Shown here piece after piece: positions 26,401 through 33,900 of a DNA stretch of 64,000 bases. Numbering within the stretch: position 1 is the stretch's first letter; the number at the start of each line of letters is the position of its first letter. The stretch is taken from positions 2,976,001 to 3,040,000 of the forward strand of contig QCXZ01000001.1 of assembly GCA_025024175.1 (NCBI GenBank), in the 5' to 3' direction. This stretch comes from Rhyzopertha dominica (Eukaryota > Arthropoda > Insecta > Coleoptera > Bostrichidae). The position numbers and the translations under genes were made by a program. The notes below the pieces were generated by a model that searched no databases, was not told the origin of the DNA, and saw only the letters and a list, made by a program, of their open reading frames with translations.

Positions 26401-27148
26401 CGACACTTAATGCTACGCTTGCTCTGATTGCACTGTTTAACAATAAAGGCCAAGTACTTCCCAGTCCTGGCAAAGTATGGCGTGCTGGCTCTACTGATTT
26501 GTTTGCTTGACGAATAGTAAGTAACATAAGAGCAATAGAGTGTTCTAACAACTTAGTTCCACTTATGCAGGGCTTCATCCGTTTGTGTCTTCCACAGTTC
26601 CGACATACCACACGAGAAGCAGGCCTAGATTGGAACGAGAACGAGAATATGAGGAATATCAGGATCGTGAAGGCTACCCCCATCCACAAGGGGCACCGCC
26701 ACCTCCCGGTTTTGCCCCACCCTCAATAGGTTTTGATGACTATAGGACCCGTCGGGATCATAGGCCCAGTAGAGAGGACGAGTATCCGACAAACAGGAGT
26801 TCTTCAAGGAGAGTTCTTAATGCCATATAGTGGAGGCTTTCTACGGAACAGCCCATTGAGGAAGAGCTACACGGTGACCTCAGTCCAATAGCGGAGGCTT
26901 ATTACAAACCCCAACTTCCAGAGAAATACAGGGATGAAAGAAGGCTCGAAGAGAAGAGGTACGAAGACCCAAGGTTTGTGGAGGAAGACAGAAGGTACAA
27001 TGAAAGAAGAAGAGAGGAGAGGCAAGGTCGTGGTAAAAGTTATAGACTGGAAGGTAAGAACTACAGAAAGGAGCTGTTGGAAAGGTTCGCCGACATGGAC
27101 TTTGAGGACCATCGTGATTATCGCCCCCATCAAAGATACTACCAGTAG
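11366..27148 (+). CDS. Ca-beta: Voltage-gated calcium channel beta subunit (whole gene)
   Basis: This cytoplasmic MAGUK-like protein binds the AID helix of the high-voltage-activated calcium channel alpha1 subunit and controls its trafficking and gating. Proposed join: 11366-11419, 14735-14851, 17116-17235, 18125-18335, 18813-19044, 21641-21905, 21964-22131, 22191-22299, (optional 25058-25108), 26598-27148. All joins are GT-AG and in phase. Domain order is N-terminus, SH3 ([11 protein letters not shown] to the [13 protein letters not shown] region), variable HOOK region, guanylate-kinase-like domain ([17 protein letters not shown] to [14 protein letters not shown]), and a long charged C-terminus. 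Without the cassette the frame is 502 codons to a TAG at 26828-26830, or 608 codons to TAG 27146-27148 if that stop is bypassed. Introns carry a LINE, a mariner and a MITE. The family call is very secure; the first exon and alternative exons are less so. Confidence 0.93.
11420..14734 (+). other. Ca-beta intron 1
   Basis: This 3.3 kb intron runs from GTAAGG to TTTCAG. Apart from the MITE at 14112-14361 I see no gene or recognisable element. An alternative first exon could be hidden here but none stood out. Confidence 0.55.
14112..14361. mobile_element. Short MITE with CAGGGTGTA ends
   Basis: CAGGGTGTA at 14112-14120 is matched by its exact reverse complement, TACACCCTG, at 14353-14361, giving an element of about 250 bp with no coding capacity. 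An internal inverted pair, AAAATTGGATTTTT near 14185 and AAAAATCCAATTTT near 14242, could form a stem. CAGGGTG ends are common on insect DNA transposon derivatives, and the same style of end appears on the decayed element at 59353-60350. The target duplication was not resolved. Confidence 0.5.
14735..14851 (+). CDS. Ca-beta: Ca-beta exon 2 (N-terminal region)
   Basis: The exon has 39 codons, phase 0 to phase 0, between TTTCAG and GTAAAT. It reads [20 protein letters not shown] and ends SQLGKAR. The GSADS..PS.SD.SL.E...REE pattern and the following alpha-helical segment are a family hallmark just before the SH3 domain. Confidence 0.93.
14852..17115 (+). other. Ca-beta intron 2
   Basis: This is a 2.26 kb AT-rich intron. 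An open frame at 15440-15622 is low-complexity and hydrophobic and not credible as a gene. No mobile element was recognised. Confidence 0.6.
17116..17235 (+). CDS. Ca-beta: Ca-beta exon 3 (SH3 domain, first part)
   Basis: The exon has 40 codons, phase 0 to 0, from TTTCAG to GTAAGA. It begins [20 protein letters not shown] and ends VRDFLHIK. This is the core SH3 beta-strand segment of the beta subunit, very strongly conserved across animals. Confidence 0.96.
17236..18124 (+). other. Ca-beta intron 3
   Basis: This 889 bp intron has no recognised element. A 60-codon frame at 17632-17814 has no family match. Confidence 0.6.
18125..18335 (+). CDS. Ca-beta: Ca-beta exon 4 (SH3 end and HOOK)
   Basis: The exon starts after TTTGCAG with [20 protein letters not shown], the second SH3 block, then runs into a serine/threonine-rich HOOK segment ([18 protein letters not shown]). 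It ends in phase 1 at G|GTATGT. In this family the HOOK is the main site of isoform differences, and the exon border falls as expected. Confidence 0.93.
18336..18812 (+). other. Ca-beta intron 4
   Basis: This 477 bp intron contains one ambiguous base (18373) within an ATT-rich run. The position corresponds to the HOOK, where other animals carry alternative exons, but I found no convincing exon here. Confidence 0.6.
18813..19044 (+). CDS. Ca-beta: Ca-beta exon 5 (HOOK end, start of GK domain)
   Basis: The exon enters in phase 1 ([14 protein letters not shown]), passes a lysine-rich [11 protein letters not shown] segment and reaches [20 protein letters not shown], the start of the guanylate-kinase-like domain. 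The normal GK P-loop is degenerate here, as is usual in calcium channel beta subunits. It ends KHRFEG in phase 2 at AG|GTAAGT. The LINE tail starts only a few bases past this donor. Confidence 0.96.
19052..21607 (-). mobile_element. Antisense non-LTR retrotransposon (CR1/Jockey-like) filling intron 5
   Basis: On the minus strand, running down from about 21607, an AP endonuclease C-terminal half ([31 protein letters not shown]; 21545-20913) is followed by a reverse transcriptase. The RT shows [14 protein letters not shown] and [16 protein letters not shown] (20698-20348), the catalytic box RYADDTQIY near 20095, and [13 protein letters not shown] (about 19860). A CR1/Jockey-type C-terminal tail (19570-19328) ends the coding part. 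The element finishes in a run of ATT on the plus strand, i.e. an (AAT)n 3' tail, at about 19051-19070. The 5' end lacks the start of the endonuclease, as in 5'-truncated insertions. Stops and frameshifts between segments make it inactive. The exact clade is uncertain. Confidence 0.9.
21641..21905 (+). CDS. Ca-beta: Ca-beta exon 6 (GK domain core)
   Basis: The exon enters in phase 2 after CTTGCAG and reads [20 protein letters not shown], then [20 protein letters not shown] and [20 protein letters not shown], ending TSPK in phase 0. These segments form the alpha1-binding (AID) groove in the known structures of the family. The exon is intact. Confidence 0.97.
21964..22131 (+). CDS. Ca-beta: Ca-beta exon 7 (GK domain end)
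   Basis: The exon has 56 codons, phase 0 to 0, with a 58 bp intron before and a 59 bp intron after. It reads [20 protein letters not shown] and ends [14 protein letters not shown]. One base (22077) is N; the codon ATN would be Ile unless it is ATG, and the family has Ile here. Confidence 0.96.
22191..22299 (+). CDS. Ca-beta: Ca-beta exon 8
   Basis: The exon reads [20 protein letters not shown] and then a Ser/Pro/Gly-rich stretch ending RPTLP, in phase 1 at G|GTAAGA. The YWRATH motif closes the conserved GK core; what follows is the variable C-terminal tail. Confidence 0.94.
22490..23822 (+). mobile_element. Near-complete mariner element
   Basis: CGAGGCATGTTTTTTAAGTA begins at 22490 and its reverse complement ends at 23822. 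The terminal repeats match for about 30 bp (to ACCGTTTTG). TA flanks each end (22488-22489 and 23823-23824), the expected mariner target duplication. The total of 1333 bp is normal for the family. It lies in a Ca-beta intron in the same orientation as the gene. The well-preserved ends suggest a fairly recent insertion, although its transposase gene is frameshifted. Confidence 0.93.
22652..23724 (+). pseudogene. Mariner transposase, one frameshift
   Basis: The protein moves the surrounding element by cut-and-paste at TA sites. ATG 22652 opens [20 protein letters not shown] with the usual two helix-turn-helix units and the [20 protein letters not shown] linker. The catalytic triad is visible: [11 protein letters not shown] (first Asp), [10 protein letters not shown] (second) and [13 protein letters not shown] (third). 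The second and third Asp are separated by 34 residues, the DD34D signature of mariner. The frame is broken near 23345-23357, where INAASYC runs into a stop at 23357 while LRRAIQNKR continues in another frame; one missing base would explain it. No other lesion is obvious in a roughly 350-residue protein. This copy should not make active enzyme. Confidence 0.92.
25058..25108 (+). CDS. Ca-beta: Ca-beta candidate cassette exon
   Basis: A segment between TTTTACAG and GCAG|GTGTTA would add [17 protein letters not shown]. It enters and leaves in phase 1, exactly like the flanking exons, and at 51 bp preserves the frame. The translation, rich in His, Tyr and Ser, suits the tail of insect beta subunits. 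The donor is weaker than those of the other exons, which fits optional use. The call rests on phase and splice sites, not on transcripts. Confidence 0.6.
26264..26304 (+). CDS. Ca-beta: Ca-beta candidate alternative last exon
   Basis: After a strong acceptor (TTGTTTTTCAG, 26253-26263), phase-1 reading gives [13 protein letters not shown] and then TAG at 26302-26304. It would end the protein with 13 different residues. The acceptor and phase are right, but a match this short could be chance and no poly(A) site was confirmed. Confidence 0.35.
26598..27148 (+). CDS. Ca-beta: Ca-beta main last exon with in-frame TAG
   Basis: The exon enters after TCTTCCACAG in phase 1 and reads [17 protein letters not shown], a proline-rich part ([15 protein letters not shown]) and an Arg/Asp/Tyr-rich part to RRVLNAI. 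TAG follows at 26828-26830. The same frame then stays open for 105 codons, starting [20 protein letters not shown], running through [19 protein letters not shown] and ending RPHQRYYQ at TAG 27146-27148. The segment after the first TAG has the same charged, Arg/Glu/Tyr-rich character and reads as real coding sequence. No intron removes the TAG in phase: the only candidate in-phase GT lies 18 bp upstream. Options are a nonsense allele, a base error (CAG or TGG to TAG), readthrough, or RNA editing of UAG. Confidence 0.85.
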
Positions 27149-29810
27149 ACTGTTTATACTGTACAGTATTCCTTTATACAAATCGATCAGTTTTTCATTC
27201 AATTTGATTGATAGACTTGCACAGCAAAAGTACCATTGAGGTAACCATTTGTTGCAGGATAAGCGAAGTAAAAATTAATTCATTAATTCATCAATTTTTT
27301 TTGCTTTTATATCGCATATCATGGAGCCCCTATTATTATTCTGCAAGGGCTTAATTCCAAGAGCTACTACGATAACAGTTGTGTAAATTATACAAGAGTA
27401 GTTCTTTTCAAATTGTGGCTTGTTTCCTTGTTCATTTTTTAATTTATTGCAGTATCAGTATCACCTAAAAACTATCTTACTGAAAAATTTGTGAACTACC
27501 GCAATAAGTATGGTTATCTTTTATGGTATAAACTACTGCTGTTTGTATATGTGTATAAGCTATGCTTAGGTTCTTTAATGCCTTCAACAAGTTTACATTT
27601 ACTATCTCTGATGGGTTTCTTAATGGGACGTTCCGTAATTGTGATTTCACTATTATTAAAATAAATTTAAACATTTTGACCAGTTTGGTGCCATATTTGA
27701 GTAACAGCTCAATTTTTAATCAATCCTGTAATATTGAGATAGATATACAAGCTTTAAACAAATTACATTAGCTGTACCTAGGAATTTTTAAATTTATTAT
27801 TTGTAAGGACAGAAAACAATTGATTATTGTTGAAAGCTGTATAAATAACTTATGTATTTTGTATATTGTATGATAACTTTAACTGAAAAAGAACTGAGAT
27901 ACCTATCTTTTAATTAATAGCATCTTTTCTGTGTAATTTAATGAACGTTTCTTTACTGATTCATTTTCTGCTTTCCTGGAACTCAAAGTTACTCCGCTTG
28001 ATTACTAGAAATTACATTTACATTCATGGCTTAATAACAGCACAGTTACAACTCTTCGGAATAAATTGTCAGAATAAGTTTAAATTAAACCTACGTGATA
28101 TTAATATATAATTAAATTTTAATAATGTCATGCAATGACTGAATGTAGAAATTTATTAGCAAGTTACGTACGTAAGTATGCACTGTTGTTAGAGAATGAT
28201 TATCCATTGGAATTGGCAAGGCACGGGAGTCTGACTGAAGCTTTATAGAAAGGGGCAGAAAATTCGCTGTGTTCGAAATTTGGACAGGCGCGATTCTAGC
28301 AAATTAAAAATTTCATTTCATGAATCTCAAATTATTTTTTTAAAGTAGAAGGAGTAGTGCAATTTTTATTATCTACCAATATCATTCACTAAGACAATCA
28401 ACATTTATTCAGAAACATAAGGAATAGTTTTAGAGTTACTACAGGATAAAACACCAGTCATTTGAATTATTGGTTCTTTGCATGTTGATAATTACGTCGA
28501 GTTGTAGATAATAAAAATTGTGGAAGTGAGCTTACAAAGTTCCATAATTGCATGCGCCGACCAATGTATCATAAAATTTGTTCAACATAGTTGGTGAGGT
28601 TATTTATTTTGTCACACTGTGACTCACTAAGGCCGAAAAGTACTTCTACTTCTATCTTACACTTCCTGACTTTGCTGGGTTAAGTTATTGTTACATGTTG
28701 TAATGATTAAATATTATTTGCAACCGTTTAAGTGTAATTATTCACAACCATCGAAACAAATTCACAAATTGTGTGACTATTCAACCAGATTTGCTAAAAA
28801 TTTCCAATAGAATATCGAAGTAAACTTTGATACAAACAGTAAATGGGTAATTAAATGTGACAAGAGTTGTATATTGTTGTCTTTTGTTTAAGATCAAAAT
28901 ACCAGGGGTACTGTGTAGGTTTGTTTTGCCTTCCGTTTTATGTACATACTACTGCACTGCAAAGGCATGATAACGTCCACGTAAGTCATATTTGTTAAAG
29001 ACCTAGGTACGAGAGAAAAATCTATAAACTATAATTATATGAATTTACATTTTCTTTCAATTTTTAATGTGATAAGAATTAATGCTTGTGCAGTGCAGTT
29101 GTTTCTGTGTGTTAAATGAACAGTTTCCTCCATACACTTTATTTTTGAGATTGTAAGTTACTTATACCTTGCACAAGTGTGCATTTTTTAATAAATGATT
29201 GAAAACTGATGACTATTTATTATAACTTCTAACAAACTTCCGTGTTTTTCATCAGCACTACTGTTCTAATGGTCATTTGAAAACTTTATTTTTAAACTTG
29301 ATAGACCCTTTTTGTGCATGTCTAGATAGTGGTTTGCCTTATTCTATCTGAAAATTGAACAAAGGTGATAAATAAAAATAGTTTTCAGTTTTAGTTCAAA
29401 TACCGTTTCAATTCATGAAAGTAAATTAACAATCAATATAGTACACAATATACAAAAGATATGACAAGTGATTAACAAATCACGAAATCTGGGTACTAGA
29501 AATTGCCAATAAGATATATAAAATAAACAGAAGGCAACACTGGTGAGATTCAGCTTTCTAATCTTCTGGATTAACAGACGATCCAAAATACCGTATGTAA
29601 ACTCGGCCGGTCATAAAATTGATGATCCCAACCTTACAGGTAACCTATGTTTTGCGTCAGGCTTTATTTGTGGTTGTACGTATAATATTTGGCTTTTTCA
29701 CGGAAATATAATCATATTTTTCAAGTTAACATTCTAATAAATTTTATGCATTATATTATATTTTTAAAGCAATTCGTAGATACATAGTCAAATTATAATA
29801 ATAATATATA
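27149..29810. other. 3' flank and probable 3'UTR of Ca-beta
   Basis: This AT-rich stretch has several AATAAA hexamers (for example near 27660 and 29190); which is used cannot be told. An inverted pair, CAATTTTTATTATCTAC near 28359 and GTAGATAATAAAAATTG near 28503, could form a hairpin of 17 bp with a loop of roughly 130 bp. No gene was recognised. Confidence 0.4.
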
Positions 29811-30985
29811 CAGTAACGTGCAAAAAACCGGACACCGAGTGAAATTTTTTTGAACGTCAATAACTTGTGAATGAAGTGACCAATTGACACGGGGTTTTTT
29901 ACTGTTTGATTCTCATTTTCTTGTTGATATTTTCAATAAATATCGTTGAGATTGTTTCAGTATATGAAAAGTTATGGTATCAGGTTTCAATGCATATCAA
30001 AATCTAACCGTGCAAAAAAAACCAGACACTTTCACAAATTTACAGTAAAACATAAAATTTATTTAAAGAACCACAAAATTAACATTTATCTGACACAACT
30101 ATGGATTAACATTTAGTCGCAAATTTCTTTGCGGCAATCACAGGATTACAACGGGACCGCACTTAGTCGACCAAACTGATGATTTTCTTGAGGAGAATTT
30201 TCTTCTATTCCGCCTCCAGCGCTGCCATCAAGTCGTCCGCTTTCTTAAATTTTCAGACGCGGACGCGCTTTTCAAGCTCTTCCCATAAGTGCTCGATCGG
30301 ATTGAGGCCCGGCGACTGTGCTGGGCACTGCACATTTTTTTGGTGGCGTGCGGAAGCATAAACCCTTCCAATATTGGTTGGCGTTCATCTTGCCGTCCAT
30401 ACGTCACAGCAGCCTTGAAGATACACTATAGCATAGTTCACACTCTCAGAAATTTTTAGGAAAGATTATCATCGAATCATTACGTTTCCACCACCGTGCT
30501 TGATAGTGGAGACTTTATAACGGTGTTCGAAGTGTTTTCCGACCGGCCGGCGCACGTACCGAATGCCGTCCGAAGATACCAGATTAAATTTACTCACATC
30601 CGACCACAAGATTTTCGGACCGGTTCGGATGGTCGAATTCTTGTGGTCGCATGAGAGTAAATTTAATTTGGTATCTTCGGGCGGCATTCGGTTCGTGGGC
30701 CGGCCGGGCAGAAAATGCTTCGACCACCCTTATCAAGTCCCCACTATCAAGCACGGTGGTAGAAACGTAATGATTTGGTGTAATCTTCCCTAGAAATTTT
30801 TGAAAATGTGAACTATGCTATAGTGTATTTTTCAGGCAGCTTCAGTTATGACTTGGTCGGTCTGCGGAGACGTGTGACGGCAAGATGAACGCCAACCAAT
30901 ATCGTTTGATATTGGAAGAGATTATGCTTCCGCTCGCCACCGAGAAAATGTGCGGTGCCCAGCACAGTCGCCTGACTTCAATCCG
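29811..30985. mobile_element. Foldback Tc1-like element joined to satellite
   Basis: The left end, after TA, is CAGTAACGTGCAAAAAACCG (29811), a Tc1-type terminal repeat. From about 30627 down to 30290 the minus strand reads a Tc1-like transposase 3' half: SDVSKFNLVSSDGIRYV, STIKHGGGNVMI, then AQHSR and a degenerate SPxLNPIEHLW region. From about 30628 upward the plus strand reads the same part again: SHESKFNLVSSGGIRFV, PTIKHGGRNVMIW, MNANQYRLILEE, AQHSR. The two copies meet head to head near 30626 but have diverged by indels and substitutions. The right copy ends at AATCCGAGCGA, where the 271 bp satellite begins. No intact transposase remains. Confidence 0.8.
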
Positions 30986-33900
30986 AGCGACCGTTGTAGC
31001 TAGCGACCAACTGAGACCATTCCGAAATTCAGGAGGTCCAAATCAGTAAGTATACTTGTATTCAGCTGAATCGGAGACGAAAAAATTTTAAGGTCAAAAA
31101 AGAACAAAGGGGTTAGCCTTGGATGTTTTGTGATTTTTGACAANAAATAGATTTAGCTCAAAATCGACGTACAGATGTATTTTGAACTGCAGAATTCAAA
31201 AATGTGCTCTAAAATGAGCTAGGACTGCGGGCGGCCCAAAATAAATACACTTTCCGAGCGAACCCTGTAGCTAGCGACCAACTGAGACCATTCCGAAATT
31301 CAGGAGGTCCAAATCAGTAAGTATACTTGTATTCAGCTGAATCGGAGACGAAAAAATTTTAAGGTCAAAAAAGAAGAATGGGGGTTAGCCTTGGATGTTT
31401 TGTGATTTTTGACAAAAAATAGATTTAGCTCAAAATCGACGTACAGATGTATTTTGAACTGCAGAATTCAAAAAATGTGCTCTAAAATGAGCTAGGACTG
31501 CGGGCGGCCTAAATAAGGACACTTTCCGAGCGAACCGTTGTAGCTAGCGACCAACTGAGGCCATTCCGAAATTCAGGAGGTCCAAATCAGTAAGTATACT
31601 TGTATTCAGCTGAATCGGAGACGAAAAAATTTTAAGGTCAAAAAAGAACAAAGGGGTTAGCCTTGGATGTTTTGTGATTTTTGACAAAAAATAGATTTAG
31701 CTCAAAATCGACGTACAGATGTATTTTGAACTGCAGAATTCAAAAATGTGCTCTAAAATGAGCTAGGACTGCGGGCGGCCTAAATAAGGACACTTTCTGA
31801 GCGAACCGTTGTAGCTAGCGACCAACTGGGGCCATTCCGAAATTCAGGAGGTCCAAATCAGTAAGTATACTTGTATTTAGCTGAATCGGAGACGAAAAAA
31901 TTTTAAGGTCAAAAAAGAACAAAGGGGTTAGCCTTGGGATGTTTTGTGATTTTTGACATAAAATAGATTTAGCTCAAAATCGACGTACAGATGTATTTAA
32001 AACTGCAGAATTCAAAAATGTGCTCTAAAATGAGCTAGGACTGCGGGCGGCCTAAATAAATACACTTTCCGAGCGAACCGTTGTAGCTAGCGACCAACTG
32101 AGGCCATTCCGAAATTCAGGAGGTCCAAATCAGTAAGTATACTTGTATTCAGCTGAATCGGAGACGAAAAAATTTTAAGGTCAAAAAAGAACAAAGGGGT
32201 TAGCCTTAGATATTTTGTGATTTTTGACAAAAAATAGATTTAGTTCAAAATCGACGTACAGATGTATTTTGAACTGCAGAATTCAAAAATGTGCTCTAAA
32301 ATGAGCTAGGACTGCGGGCGGCCTAAATAAATACACTTTCCGAGCGAACCGTTGTAGCTAGCGACCAACTGAGGCCATTCCGACATTCAGGAGGTCCAAA
32401 TCAGTAAGTATACTAGTATTCAGCTGAATCGGAGACGAAAAAATTTTAAGATCAAAAAAGAACAAAGGGGTTAGCCTTGGATGTTTTGTGATTTTTGAGA
32501 AAAAATAGATTTAGCTCAAAATCGACGTACAGATGTATTTTGAACTGCAGAATTCAAAAATGTGCTCTAAAATGAGCTAGGACTGCGGGCGGCCTAAATA
32601 AATACACTTTCCGAGCGAACCGTTGTAGCTAGCGACCAACTGAGGCCATTCCGAAATTCAGGAGGTCCAAATCAGTAAGTATACTTGTATTCAGCTGGAT
32701 CGGAGACGAAAAAATTTTAAGGTCAAAAAAGAACAAAGGGGTTAGCCTTGGATGTTTTGTGATTTTTGAGAAAAAATAGATTTAGCTCAAAATCGACGTA
32801 CAGATGTATTTTGAACTGCAGAATTCAAAAATGTGCTCTAAAATGAGCTAGGACTGCGGGCGGCCTAAATAAATACACTTTCCGAGCGAACCGTTGTAGC
32901 TAGCGACCAACTGAGGCCATTCCGAAATTCAGGAGGTCCAAATCAGTAAGTATACTTGTATTCAGCTGAATCGGAGACGAAAAAACTTTAAGGTCAAAAA
33001 AGAACAAAGGGGTTAGCCTTGGATGTTTTGTGATTTTTGACAAAAAATAGATTTAGTTCAAAATCGACGTACAGATGTATTTTGAACTGCAGAATTCAAA
33101 AATGTGCTCTAAAATGAGCTAGGACTGCGGGCGGCCTAAATAAGAACACTTTCCGAGCGAATCGTTGTAGCTAGCGACCAACTGAGACCATTCCGAAATT
33201 CAGGAGGTCCAAATCAGTAAGTTCTTGTATTCAGCTAAATCGGAGACGAAAAAATTTTAAGGTCAGAAAAGAACAAAGGGGTTAGCCTTGGATGTTTTGT
33301 GATTTTTGACAAAAAATAGATTTAGCTCAAAATCGACGTACAGATGTATTTTGAACTGCAGAATTCAAAAATGTGCTCTAAAATGAGCTAGGAATGCGGG
33401 CGGCCTAAATAAATAAACTTTCCGACGAACCGTTGTAGCTAGCGACCAACTGAGGCCATTCCGAAATTCAGGAGGTCCAAATCAGTAAGTATACTTGTAT
33501 TCAGCTGAATCGGAGACGAAAAAATTTTAAGGTCAAAAAAGAACAAAGGGGTTAGCCTTGGATGTTTTGTGATTTTTGACAAAAAATAGATTTAGCTCAA
33601 AATCGACGTACAGATGTATTTTGAACTGCAGAATTCAAAAATGTGCTCTAAAATGAGCTAGGACTGCGGGCGGCCCCAAAATAAATACACTTTCCGAGCG
33701 AACCTTGTAGCTAGCGACCAACTGAGACCATTCCGAAATTCAGGAGGTCCAAATCAGTAAGTATACTTGTATTCAGCTGAATCGGAGACGAAAAAATTTT
33801 AAGGTCAAAAAAGAAGAATGGGGGTTAGCCTTGGATGTTTTTGTGATTTTTGACAAAAAATAGATTTAGCTCAAAAATCGACGGACAGATGTATTTTGAA

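Larger units (their letters stand above)
22300..26597 (+). other. Ca-beta intron 8 region with mariner and candidate alternative exons
   Basis: This is a 4.3 kb interval between the last conserved exon and the main last exon. It holds a near-complete mariner (22490-23822), the candidate cassette exon at 25058-25108 and the candidate alternative last exon at 26264-26304. The rest (about 23825-25057 and 25109-26263) is AT-rich with no recognised element. Confidence 0.7.
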
